DNA of 22,228 nt from a virus, in the IMG/VR virus record IMGVR_UViG_3300027861_000213, positions 1-22,228 of that record. One strand, 5' to 3'. Every line of letters begins with the position of its first letter. Position 1 is the first letter of the stretch. Under the pieces are notes generated by a model that saw only the letters and a program-made list of their open reading frames with translations, ran no database searches and was not told where the DNA came from. Both the position numbers and the translations under genes were made by a program. This document shows positions 16,136 to 22,228 of this stretch, piece after piece.

Positions 16136-16516
16136 TTAGGCAGTATAAGTAACTGTGTTTGCGTAAAGTTGCAAGTTAGTATACAAAGGAGCTTGTCCTG
16201 GGGTTGGTACACCACCGGTTTGATCTTTTCCTAAGCTTACGGATGCTTTAACTCCACCTGGATTAGCAGTAAGTGCTCTGTTTACAAATGCAATTGGTGA
16301 TCCTGAGGTGTAATCAGGTATCCCAGCGCCTCCTGCAGAATCTGTTGAAATTAGAAAGTCAATTTCAGATGTTGCTGAATTGCTTAAAGATAAAGTTAAT
16401 ACTCCTGTTGCGTCTACGTAACTAATGTTACTGATTTGATCTACGTTTACTAGTACTTCTCCTTCTGTTAGTGGAGCACCAGAATTAACGATACTGAATG
16501 ATAAAAATTTAGCCAT
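16136..16516 (-). CDS. Hypothetical beta-rich protein, possibly virion-associated
   Basis: 126 residues. It begins MAKFLSFSIVNSGAPLTEGE and continues VLVNVDQISNISYVDATGVL; the body is beta-rich with small residues (TLSLSNSATSEIDFLISTDS, GGVKASVSLGKDQTGGVPTP), and the end is LYTNLQLYANTVTYTA. There is no signal peptide, membrane segment or catalytic motif. It has its own A/C-rich leader (AATTACAAACACAAACACAATGGC) and its own terminator, and its codons are less AT-biased than the surroundings, which together suggest high expression. A decoration or minor capsid/tail protein is a reasonable guess but cannot be shown. Confidence 0.6.
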   Translation of the reverse strand: MAKFLSFSIVNSGAPLTEGEVLVNVDQISNISYVDATGVLTLSLSNSATSEIDFLISTDSAGGAGIPDYTSGSPIAFVNRALTANPGGVKASVSLGKDQTGGVPTPGQAPLYTNLQLYANTVTYTA

Positions 16517-16551
16517 TGTGTTTGTGTTTGTAATTGTGATTGTTTTTGTTT
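16517..16551 (-). promoter_or_regulatory. A/C-rich SD-less leader
   Basis: Minus strand upstream of the 16516 start: AACAATCACAATTACAAAC then ACAAACACA. No Shine-Dalgarno site is present. It shares ACAATTACA with the leader of the 17059 gene and a related AATTAAAATTACA with the capsid leader. Confidence 0.5.
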
Positions 16552-16579
16552 GCTAGGGTTTATACAGTCCTATCTGTTA

Positions 16580-17059
16580 TTATTTTTTTTTACCGTACAT
16601 GGCTGCTACAGAGGGTTTACCTAATTGTTGGCCATAACCCTTGCTCGCGTTTTGAAAAGGTGAATTACCTTTCATTGCCATTGGTGCAGTTGTACCTTCA
16701 GTACCTTGCCCAGAAATATCATCTACGGGGTTATAAGCTAAATCAGCTTGTGCTTGTCCCATTGGCCCCTGCCCTATTACTGAATCTGCTTGTCTCATAA
16801 CAGGTTGACCCATCATATTTATACCTGATTTTGAACAACTAGGATTATTTCCAGTATACTGACCTGCATGACCTTTTCTTAATGAAGCCATAGATCCTTT
16901 ACTAACTTGACCCATCATAGACGGTCCTTCTCCAGCAGATTCTTTTACAGCTTGACTAGCTTCATAAGCAGCTGCTTTTTTATCGCCACTTTTTTTGTCA
17001 GCTATTGCATTTCTTGAATAATCTTGCGCAATTTTTTTTCTTGATTTGTTGTAACCCAT
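16580..17059 (-). CDS. Gly/Gln/Met-rich hypothetical protein, 159 residues
   Basis: A basic helical N-terminus (MGYNKSRKKIAQDYSRNAIA) is followed by KKAAAYEASQAVKESAGEGP and a long low-complexity part rich in Gly, Gln, Met and Pro (GINMMGQPVMRQADSVIGQG, AQADLAYNPVDDISGQGTEG). It ends NSPFQNASKGYGQQLGKPSV with a Lys-rich tail. The short motif SPFQ also occurs near the N-terminus of the 101-residue neighbour (NDSPFQKKK). This looks like a flexible, possibly disordered, virion or internal protein. No fold or function is recognisable. An A/C-rich leader with ACAATTACACAAACAAAAAT precedes it. Confidence 0.6.
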   Translation of the reverse strand: MGYNKSRKKIAQDYSRNAIADKKSGDKKAAAYEASQAVKESAGEGPSMMGQVSKGSMASLRKGHAGQYTGNNPSCSKSGINMMGQPVMRQADSVIGQGPMGQAQADLAYNPVDDISGQGTEGTTAPMAMKGNSPFQNASKGYGQQLGKPSVAAMYGKKK

Positions 17060-17091
17060 AATTTCTATATTTTTGTTTGTGTAATTGTTAT
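17060..17091 (-). promoter_or_regulatory. A/C-rich SD-less leader
   Basis: Minus strand AACAATTACACAAACAAAAA followed by TATAGAAATT and the ATG at 17059. It shares ACAATTACA with the leader of the 126-residue gene. Confidence 0.45.
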
Positions 17092-17098
17092 TGTTTTA

Positions 17099-17404
17099 TT
17101 AGCAGTTCCATTTTTTTAAAGCTAAAGCTTTTCGAGTTGGCTCTCCATTGGGCTTTTTCATTGGTCCTTTTACACCACTCATCCTTGCACAAAATGACTT
17201 ACGTCTTTTAGCCGCCTTACTACCTTTCTTTAATTTAGAAGGTTTTGTTGTTACAGCAGTTTGAAGTTTACTTCCAGGGTTTTCTTTCCTGTAAGATTCA
17301 ACCCCTTTTTTGTTTAATCCTCCTTTAGGATCTTTTCCTTCTTTTCGAGTCCATGCTGCCGTTTTCTTTTTTTGAAAAGGTGAGTCGTTTTGTATATAAG
17401 CCAT
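17099..17404 (-). CDS. Small very basic phage protein, DUF6321-like
   Basis: 101 residues, strongly basic (Lys/Arg-rich). The core reads GGLNKKGVESYRKENPGSKL, QTAVTTKPSKLKKGSKAAKR and RKSFCARMSGVKGPMKKPNG, ending RKALALKKWNC. I recognise this pattern from small phage proteins catalogued from memory as DUF6321, widespread in marine myo- and podoviruses and without known function. The charge suggests binding to nucleic acid, perhaps packaged DNA. Its start overlaps the stop of the 48-residue membrane gene as TAATG, so the two are translationally coupled. Confidence 0.75.
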   Translation of the reverse strand: MAYIQNDSPFQKKKTAAWTRKEGKDPKGGLNKKGVESYRKENPGSKLQTAVTTKPSKLKKGSKAAKRRKSFCARMSGVKGPMKKPNGEPTRKALALKKWNC

Positions 17405-17550
17405 TACTTTTTTATTTTAATCCACTTGCTTAACGTATAACCGATTGTAACAATTAATAGAATTACTTTTAACCAAACTTCTAAGTTTGTCATAGTTACG
17501 ACGCCTACAGCCCCATTTAGCGCTATAAGCTTAATATCATTTATTTCCAT
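17404..17550 (-). CDS. 48-residue single-pass membrane protein
   Basis: A short frame: MEINDIKLIALNGAVGVVTM, TNLEVWLKVILLIVTIGYTL, then SKWIKIKK. It has one clear membrane segment (about 24-40) with a short basic cytoplasmic-type tail. The first part is moderately hydrophobic. Similar tiny phage proteins (T-N-x-E-x-x-LK then a hydrophobic run, then basic end) are often found among virion and lysis genes and may act as holin-like or antiholin proteins, which is an inference. Its stop overlaps the start of the DUF6321-like gene by 1 nt, and it begins 3 nt after the previous gene ends. Confidence 0.7.
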   Translation of the reverse strand: MEINDIKLIALNGAVGVVTMTNLEVWLKVILLIVTIGYTLSKWIKIKK

Positions 17551-17553
17551 ATC

Positions 17554-17754
17554 TTACATAGAGCCTTTAGCAAGTTGCGTAATAGGACCTGCTTTATAAA
17601 AAGGCTTGTCTTTTTTAAGTTCCATGCCTGTGATCCCTGAGCTAGATCCTGTTCCCGTTGGAAAACCCATTGTATTTAATGGACCATCCCAAAGAGCATT
17701 AGCACCTACTACGCCTTCTGCTGCTTTTAATACTGCTGGTGATTGCTTTTTCAT
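17554..17754 (-). CDS. Small Gly/Ser-rich hypothetical protein, 66 residues
   Basis: It reads MKKQSPAVLKAAEGVVGANA, LWDGPLNTMGFPTGTGSSSG, then ITGMELKKDKPFYKAGPITQ and LAKGSM. The composition (Gly, Ser, Lys, Pro) and motifs such as KPFYKAGP resemble its 159-residue neighbour and suggest a flexible virion-associated peptide. The leader is A/C-rich (AACACAGATAACACACACAACATG). It lies between the winged-helix gene and the 48-residue membrane gene. No function is assigned. Confidence 0.6.
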   Translation of the reverse strand: MKKQSPAVLKAAEGVVGANALWDGPLNTMGFPTGTGSSSGITGMELKKDKPFYKAGPITQLAKGSM

Positions 17755-17764
17755 GTTGTGTGTG

Positions 17765-18211
17765 TTATCTGTGTTTGTCTTTGTTTACGTTATTTATTGA
17801 TGTTTTTAATACGGTATCGGTATATGTTCTACCTAGCATTATAACATTTCTTCTTTCACTGGTTGGTATATCTTCTTGACCAAGCATTATTCTGTATATT
17901 CTATTTATAAGCTGCTTGCCTTTAAAAGACATTTTATATAGATGGTATTTTTGAGTGGTATGATTTCTTTTACGCCAGACTTTAATCCAGTCTTCTTGTA
18001 ATAATCTATTCCATCTTCTATTATCCCAGCTATAGGAATAAGCACCCATCTTAAAATCTATTTTACTAAATATATCTATACAATCTAAATATATAAGAAG
18101 CTCTATATCTGCACTGGTTAAATTATTGTTCTTAGCTGCCCATTGTCGTATTATTCGATAATGTTTAATTAAGTTCATTTCTTTTAAATCCTTTGCCTCT
18201 AATCTTCTCAT
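17765..18211 (-). CDS. Winged-helix (MarR-like) DNA-binding protein
   Basis: 148 residues. An N-terminal helix with LIKHYRIIRQWAAKNNN is followed by LTSADIELLIYLDCIDIFSK. A recognition region has YSYSWDNRRWNRLLQEDWIK, and a beta-wing runs VWRKRNHTTQKYHLYKMSFK, after which comes helix GKQLINRIYRIMLGQEDIPT. The order helix, helix-turn-helix, wing, helix matches MarR/PadR-type winged helices, and the ending QLINRIYRIMLG fits the dimerisation helix. The basic C-terminal tail is probably disordered. Its start overlaps the groES stop (ATGA), so it is made with the chaperonins; it could regulate late transcription or bind DNA in another role. Confidence 0.7.
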   Translation of the reverse strand: MRRLEAKDLKEMNLIKHYRIIRQWAAKNNNLTSADIELLIYLDCIDIFSKIDFKMGAYSYSWDNRRWNRLLQEDWIKVWRKRNHTTQKYHLYKMSFKGKQLINRIYRIMLGQEDIPTSERRNVIMLGRTYTDTVLKTSINNVNKDKHR

Positions 18212-18468
18212 AAAACTATAACAACGTCTTGAAGCTTTATAACCTGATAAATATTTTTATCTATTTCTATATTGTGTCCTGCAGAACCATCATAATAAAT
18301 ATTATCAGATTCTTTAATACCTACAACTTCGGATCCTATTGATATTACTTCTGCTTTATTGTATCTTAAATCTTCTCGTTGATTTTCAGAAACTAATAAA
18401 CCACCTTTAGTAGTTGAAGTACCTTGTTTTTCTTTACTTATAATTAAGTTTCTACCTATTGCCTTCAT
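18208..18468 (-). CDS. groES: Phage GroES co-chaperonin
   Basis: 86 residues (E. coli GroES 97). It begins MKAIGRNLIISKEKQGTSTT, matching the GroES beta-strand DRVIVKRKE, and the mobile loop KGGLLVSEN (residues 21-29) corresponds to the GroEL-binding tip GGIVL. Later blocks are YNKAEVISIGS (GroES RGEVLAVGN), ESDNIYYDGSAGHNIEIDKN and a final YQVIKLQDVVIVL (GroES VLIMSESDILAIV). The segment corresponding to the roof hairpin of E. coli GroES (about residues 45-57) is shortened, a feature also known for T4 gp31. It overlaps groEL by 17 nt and is followed by the winged-helix gene (ATGA overlap). It should cap the phage or host GroEL ring. Confidence 0.88.
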   Translation of the reverse strand: MKAIGRNLIISKEKQGTSTTKGGLLVSENQREDLRYNKAEVISIGSEVVGIKESDNIYYDGSAGHNIEIDKNIYQVIKLQDVVIVL

Positions 18469-20005
18469 TAATTCTTAAATTATTAATTATACAATCAGTA
18501 GATAAAATAGTTGTTGCAACAGATGCCGCATTTCTAAGTGCCGCTTTTGTTACTAGTAAAGGATCGATTATTCCGGCTTTAACCATCTTAACCGATTTAC
18601 CCGTTATCACATCTAGTCCCCATCCTTTCTTTTCAGGGTGTGCTTCACTAATGTTAGCGTTGTCTAAGATAGTGTGATAGGGAGCTTTAATTGCTTCCAG
18701 AAGGATGCTTTCAGCTTTATCTTTAGGTTTGATAAACATAGCAGCGTTTAAAAGTGCTACACCGCCACCCGCTACAATACCTTCTTTAATAGCGGCTTTA
18801 GTAGCACAGATAGCATCTTCTACTCTATCAGTTTTTTCTTTTAATTCTATACTTGAATCTGCACCTACTTTTACAGTAGCAATCTTAGCAGATAACCTAG
18901 CTAATCTTTTTTCTAGTCTTATAACCTCAGGAGCAGTATTGTTTTTGTTTAAATCCTTTTTAATTGTTTTAACAATCTCTTTAACTTCATCACTAATACT
19001 TTCAACTTTAAGAATAGTTTCGGTGTCGTTAGTTATAGACTTAAGACATGTCCCTAAATATTCTGGAAGTATCATATCCATATCATCGCCTAAATCCTCG
19101 TTAATAATTGTTGCTCCGGTGAGTAATGCTAAATCAGTTAACATATCTTTTTTAGTAACACCATAAGTAGGTGCATTGATAACGTTTACTTTTACAACAT
19201 TTTTTATTTTATTCATAGCTAAAGTAGAAATTACTTTAGGATCTAAATCAGCAATAATAAGTAATGATTTATTGCTTTTAATTGCATGCTCTAATATATT
19301 CTGTATTTTTCTTACATTCTCAACTGGTGATTCAATAAGTAAAACTAAAGGGTTATCTAATTCAGCAACTCTTGTTTCTGCTTTAGTAACAAAGTGAGAG
19401 TTTGTTAATCCCTTATTATATTGTATTCCTTCTACTAATTCAGAAGTTGTTTTAGATAGCTCTGTAGCTTCCATCATTACAACACCAGTTTCGTCAACTG
19501 ATCTAAATGCTTCAGCTATAACAGCACCTAATACTTTATCATTATTTGTAGAAATACTCGCAACTTGATCTATCATTTGACCGGTTACTTTTATTGAGTT
19601 TTTTTCTAGATAATCTATTACTTTATTAACAGCATTATCAATACCCTTTTTTAAATCTCTAGCGCCAAGCTCTTCCAGTTGTGGATAAGCTTGCGTTAAG
19701 ATTGAGTGTGCTAGCACTGTAGCAGTAGTGGTTCCATCACCTGCTTCTTTCACAGTTTTCCTAGCAGCTTCCTTTAGAAGCGTAGCACCCATATTTTCTA
19801 TTGGATCTAATAATACTATTGAATCCGCTACAGTTACCCCATCTTTTGTTATAACAGGTTTACCTCCAGCATCTTCTAAAATTACACGTTTACCGCTAGC
19901 ACCAAGTGTGGAACTAACGGCTTTCGTGAGTTTGTTTATACCTTCAAATAGTTGATCCTTTGCTTCGTAACCGAAACTAAGATTCTTGACAATCGCATCT
20001 GACAT
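18452..20005 (-). CDS. groEL: Phage GroEL chaperonin
   Basis: 517 residues (E. coli 548). ATP-site blocks are intact: VITKDGVTVA (K54, D55), KEAGDGTTTATVLA (D90), and RVEDAICATKAAIKEGIVAG followed by GGVALL (D397, equivalent to E. coli D398). The C-terminal equatorial part, AGIIDPLLVTKAALRNAASV, is typical. The apical domain (about 190-370) keeps its framework, but in my alignment several residues known from E. coli to bind substrate and GroES differ: L200 for Y199, H204 for Y203, Q235 for L234. The C-terminus ends NNLRINEGNR and lacks the GGM repeat tail. Expression with groES is ensured by overlap. A capsid- or tail-folding role is likely by analogy with chaperonin-carrying phages. Confidence 0.95.
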   Translation of the reverse strand: MSDAIVKNLSFGYEAKDQLFEGINKLTKAVSSTLGASGKRVILEDAGGKPVITKDGVTVADSIVLLDPIENMGATLLKEAARKTVKEAGDGTTTATVLAHSILTQAYPQLEELGARDLKKGIDNAVNKVIDYLEKNSIKVTGQMIDQVASISTNNDKVLGAVIAEAFRSVDETGVVMMEATELSKTTSELVEGIQYNKGLTNSHFVTKAETRVAELDNPLVLLIESPVENVRKIQNILEHAIKSNKSLLIIADLDPKVISTLAMNKIKNVVKVNVINAPTYGVTKKDMLTDLALLTGATIINEDLGDDMDMILPEYLGTCLKSITNDTETILKVESISDEVKEIVKTIKKDLNKNNTAPEVIRLEKRLARLSAKIATVKVGADSSIELKEKTDRVEDAICATKAAIKEGIVAGGGVALLNAAMFIKPKDKAESILLEAIKAPYHTILDNANISEAHPEKKGWGLDVITGKSVKMVKAGIIDPLLVTKAALRNAASVATTILSTDCIINNLRINEGNR

Positions 20006-20040
20006 AATTTAATTTAATTTGATTTAATTTTAATTGATTG
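20006..20040 (-). repeat. ATTTA/ATTAA-rich leader of groEL
   Basis: The 35-nt spacer before groEL on the minus strand is built of near-repeats: CAATTAAAATTAAATCAAA, then TTAAATTAAATT and the ATG. No Shine-Dalgarno site is present. It resembles the leader at 15221-15240 (CAATTAAATTTAATCAAA). It may aid initiation by lacking structure; a promoter is not evident. Confidence 0.45.
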
Positions 20041-20331
20041 TTACTTAAAGGTTTTAACGACTTTAGGACCGTTTATAAATTCTATTTTTTTAGAATAGTG
20101 GGCAACAGAAGCATCAATCGCTGATTCAGCTCCTTCTAGTGTTTCCCTACGGGTAACGTCGTTCCAAGTTCCTTCTTTCTTAGGGTCTTGGTATTCGGTT
20201 TGATAAAAACCGTTTGGCAGTTGGGTGATTCGCCAGTTACCTTTATCGGCTATGTGCCTCCAAAGATCTATGGTTTCATCGGAAATTTGTGGTTGACTAT
20301 TCCACGAATGAGTCTGGTAAAAAAGTGTCAT
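20041..20331 (-). CDS. Small conserved hypothetical protein, 96 residues
   Basis: It reads MTLFYQTHSWNSQPQISDET, IDLWRHIADKGNWRITQLPN, then GFYQTEYQDPKKEGTWNDVT and RRETLEGAESAIDASVAHYS, ending INGPKVVKTFK. The core GNWRITQLPNGFYQTEY with RRETLEGAE is a pattern I know from short marine phage hypotheticals. The composition suggests a compact alpha/beta domain with aromatic residues that could bind a ligand or nucleic acid. It ends 36 nt before the groEL start and probably belongs to the same transcript. No function is assigned. Confidence 0.65.
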   Translation of the reverse strand: MTLFYQTHSWNSQPQISDETIDLWRHIADKGNWRITQLPNGFYQTEYQDPKKEGTWNDVTRRETLEGAESAIDASVAHYSKKIEFINGPKVVKTFK

Positions 20332-20382
20332 TGGTTTTGGTTTTAATTAATTATAAGGTTTACAGTTTATTATCACTTAAAT

Positions 20383-20796
20383 TTAAGCACCTTTACAAGT
20401 GCAGCTATTATTTCCGCAAGTACATTGTTTAGTCTTGTTATAAACAGTATCAAAAGCGCTTGCGCCTAGTATTGTTAATTTATCTATTATGTCACTTTGC
20501 ATATCAATAATCATTTTTTCTAACTGATCATTTCTTTTTTCCATTTGATCTGCAAGCGACTGTAATGATTCGTTTTTACTTTTTAAAGCATTTACTTCAT
20601 CTGGATTCCTACCTATAATAGCATATATAACTACAGACAAAGATCCTACTATCATACCTACTATAGATACAAATATATCTTTGTTATCTTTTGGTATTTG
20701 ATAAAAGGAAAGAAAAAGTAATAATGCAATAACTAATGCAAATATACCTGCCGCTCCGGCGTAATGTCTTAAATCTCTAGAAGAATTTGTTGCCAT
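20383..20796 (-). CDS. Membrane-anchored coiled-coil protein with CxCx4CxC tail
   Basis: 137 residues. There are two membrane segments: about 13-32 (AGAAGIFALVIALLLFLSFY) and about 40-62 (IFVSIVGMIVGSLSVVIYAI), with a short polar loop between. A charged coiled coil follows (KNESLQSLADQMEKRNDQLE, about 75-105). The C-terminus carries four cysteines, C125, C127, C132 and C134, in QCTCGNNSCTCKGA. The hairpin of two helices resembles pinholins or class II holins, while the cysteine cluster could bind zinc or form disulfides. It lies between fibre genes and the chaperonin cluster. A lysis or envelope-interaction function is possible; nothing is firm. The leader is A-rich (AATAAACAAAAACAAATATG). 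Confidence 0.6.
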   Translation of the reverse strand: MATNSSRDLRHYAGAAGIFALVIALLLFLSFYQIPKDNKDIFVSIVGMIVGSLSVVIYAIIGRNPDEVNALKSKNESLQSLADQMEKRNDQLEKMIIDMQSDIIDKLTILGASAFDTVYNKTKQCTCGNNSCTCKGA

Positions 20797-20815
20797 ATTT
20801 GTTTTTGTTTATTAA

Positions 20816-22036
20816 TTATGTTGGGTCTGCGGCAAATGCCATAAAGATGTATTCTAAATTGTTTTGATTAAACTCTGCTTGACCCGTATTTAAAGTAAAT
20901 CCAGTTGAGGTAAAAGAAAGCCCATTTGGTGTGCCTGGATAGGTATATTCTGAGTTAGTTAAATTTGGAAATAAACCAAGGTTACGTGGATTTGTTGGAT
21001 TTCTTTTGTTATCCATAATAGTCCAAGCATTTCCTGCATCAGTATTTTTAAACATAATAAATGCAGGTTCAAATCCAGTGGTTATTGTTTGTAATGTTGT
21101 TCCAGTTCCTGTATAAGACCCTATCTTAGAAAAGCCATCTACTGAATGGAAGGCGTAGGCTATGTATGTATCAGTACCTGATACTCCATTTGTTGAATTA
21201 TCATTACCAACAGAAAAAACAGTACTTGAAAAATTATTTACAATAAATCTTGGGTTTGAAGTGCTGTTAATAGCATTGGTGCTGTTTAACATTAAATATT
21301 TAGCATTTGTATCAGTAACATCTTTTACGTATGTGTTCCAAGATTGAGTTGATAAATTAGTATTCTTAACAATAACTAAATCTACTTCTTGACTCAATCC
21401 GTGTCCAATAGTTGCTCCGCTTGTAGCATTTCCTGTATAGCTAACAATACTAAACCCTGCATCTACATTAGCAGACACTTGACTTGTTATTGTACCATCT
21501 GTATTGCTTACTGCTGCACCTCCTGCTTTCCAGTACCACATAACATAAGGCGAACCTGCACTTGAATTAATAACATTAGACCCTACAGGTATAGTCATTG
21601 AAGTACCATTTAATGTAAATCTATTGGTTGATGTTACTTGAGCAGCCGTGGTGTTTGATTGCATATAATAATCATTTGGTAAATCAATACCGCTTACCGA
21701 ATTAAACAACATATGTCCATAATTCCCACCTCTTGACTTTAACCATATAAAATCAGGTTCAAAAGACAAAGAGACTGTTTGTTGACTTCCACCTGTATAT
21801 AAAACAGTATTAAAGTTTTCACTAGGCACAAGTGGGTCAGGAGCATAATCTATTTCCCACCACTGTGCATCAGTTGTATCGTAATATTCTACATAACCTG
21901 TAGTGGTATTAAAACGCATTTCTCCATTAGATGGAGACGTTGGCCTTTCTGCAGTTGTACCTGTAGGTAATTTAAATGCTGAATTGTCAGAACCGAAATC
22001 AAATAATTCTGGTACCTCTATTTTTGTTATTGCCAT
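20816..22036 (-). CDS. Tail-fibre-like adhesin with DUF7483-type repeats
   Basis: 406 residues. The N-terminal part is a fibre-attachment motif: SAFKLPTGTTAERPTSPSNG, then EMRFNTTTGYVEYYDTTDAQ, as in many phage fibre and tail-tip proteins. The body has three beta-repeats, each with a turn such as YTGG/YTGN/YTGT and then F-E-P-x-F-I-x-x-K or an equivalent: SLSFEPDFIWLKSRGG, GLSQEVDLVIVKNTNL, TTGFEPAFIMFKNTDAG. Between them are YVMWYWKAGGAAVSNTDG and GTDTYIAYAFHS. This is the DUF7483 type known from marine phages, probably a lectin-like beta-sandwich. It starts 2 nt after the preceding glycine-rich fibre gene ends. Host receptor binding is the likely role. Confidence 0.75.
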   Translation of the reverse strand: MAITKIEVPELFDFGSDNSAFKLPTGTTAERPTSPSNGEMRFNTTTGYVEYYDTTDAQWWEIDYAPDPLVPSENFNTVLYTGGSQQTVSLSFEPDFIWLKSRGGNYGHMLFNSVSGIDLPNDYYMQSNTTAAQVTSTNRFTLNGTSMTIPVGSNVINSSAGSPYVMWYWKAGGAAVSNTDGTITSQVSANVDAGFSIVSYTGNATSGATIGHGLSQEVDLVIVKNTNLSTQSWNTYVKDVTDTNAKYLMLNSTNAINSTSNPRFIVNNFSSTVFSVGNDNSTNGVSGTDTYIAYAFHSVDGFSKIGSYTGTGTTLQTITTGFEPAFIMFKNTDAGNAWTIMDNKRNPTNPRNLGLFPNLTNSEYTYPGTPNGLSFTSTGFTLNTGQAEFNQNNLEYIFMAFAADPT

Positions 22037-22038
22037 AA

Positions 22039-22228
22039 TTAACTAAATGTTATTGTTCCTGTGCCGGCTGTAAAAGTAGTTACTTTATCTGTGCCAACTG
22101 TAGTGGTTGTTGCTGTTAATCCTGCGCTTACGGTAATTGTTTTTGTATTTGCGTATCTAAGCATTACTACTCCAGATCCTCCAGATCCTCCAGCTGCGGA
22201 AGACCATGAAGCACCACCACCACCACCT
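22039..22228 (-). CDS. Glycine-rich tail-fibre C-terminus (partial, N-terminus beyond right edge)
   Basis: The final 62 codons of a gene running in from the right edge. The visible protein begins GGGGGASWSSAAGGSGGSGV and continues VMLRYANTKTITVSAGLTAT, ending TFTAGTGTITFS. A Gly-Gly-Ser-rich stretch followed by V-V-M-L-R-Y and a last TFTAGTGTxTF strand is the usual C-terminal end of phage tail-fibre and tip proteins (polyglycine lattice plus tip strand). The stop is 2 nt before the next fibre gene. The length and N-terminal domains cannot be judged from this window. Confidence 0.75.
   Translation of the reverse strand, partial: GGGGGASWSSAAGGSGGSGVVMLRYANTKTITVSAGLTATTTTVGTDKVTTFTAGTGTITFS

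Noticed and set aside
18705-19166. 153-codon plus-strand frame opposite groEL
   Set aside because: Antisense shadow of groEL; hydrophobic, Ser/Leu-rich product typical of the complement of an alpha-rich gene.
20006-20040. AATTT-rich repeats before groEL as an origin or iteron array
   Set aside because: Too short, irregular, and better explained as an unstructured SD-less leader; similar sequence precedes another gene.
20376-20387. Perfect palindrome CTTAAATTTAAG overlapping the stop of the membrane-protein gene
   Set aside because: A 12-bp AT-rich palindrome is not rare in such DNA and has no T-run or second copy, so I do not call it an operator or terminator.
22198-22228. ACC triplet repeats at the right edge as a CRISPR or microsatellite
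   Set aside because: They are in-frame Gly codons of a fibre protein tip, not spaced repeats.
1-22228. tRNA genes, integrase, transposase or attachment sites
   Set aside because: No tRNA-like cloverleaf, tyrosine/serine recombinase motifs or terminal inverted repeats were seen; the window is almost fully covered by late phage genes.

Overview
The window is an AT-rich stretch (about one third G+C by eye) from a tailed double-stranded DNA phage. All genes I accept are on the minus strand, tightly packed, often overlapping by 1-20 nt, and there is no rRNA, tRNA, CRISPR or insertion sequence. The starts almost never have a Shine-Dalgarno site. They are preceded instead by A/C-rich or A/T-rich leaders, which is typical of Bacteroidota and their phages. 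With the protein content, this suggests an uncultured marine phage of a flavobacterium-like host, possibly crAss-like or related to the large Cellulophaga podoviruses. The host and lineage are inferences.

Read in the direction of transcription (high to low coordinates), the order is as follows. (1) 22228-20816: the C-terminus of a glycine-rich tail-fibre protein and a second fibre-like protein with three beta-repeats of the kind called DUF7483. (2) 20796-20041: a small membrane/coiled-coil protein with a CxCx4CxC tail and a small conserved hypothetical. (3) 20005-17765: GroEL, GroES and a winged-helix protein in one overlapping cluster. (4) 17754-16136: small lysine- or glycine-rich proteins that may be virion-associated, a 48-residue one-helix membrane protein, and a 126-residue protein closed by a terminator. 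(5) 16083-15247: a 51-residue CGC protein, a small HExxH metallopeptidase and a 3-TM holin. (6) 15220-13907: a coiled-coil protein, a 76-residue conserved hypothetical, a 201-residue protein that reads as two GroES folds in tandem, and a short helical protein coupled to terL (small-terminase candidate). (7) 13907-6572: large terminase, portal, scaffold-like protein and major capsid protein, ending in a strong terminator. (8) 6494-1: a capsid-proximal protein, two connector/ring-type proteins and a giant tail (nozzle-like) protein that runs off the left edge after 1195 open codons.

The genes form a late morphogenesis and lysis region: packaging (TerL, portal), head assembly (scaffold, capsid), neck and tail, adhesins, and lysis (holin, peptidase). 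It also carries its own folding machinery. The phage GroEL and GroES presumably fold capsid or tail proteins. The extra two-domain GroES-like protein next to the packaging genes is the most unusual element. A second striking feature is a sharply bounded G+C-rich tract inside terL that covers the ATPase Walker A region, with quite different codon use but an unbroken reading frame.
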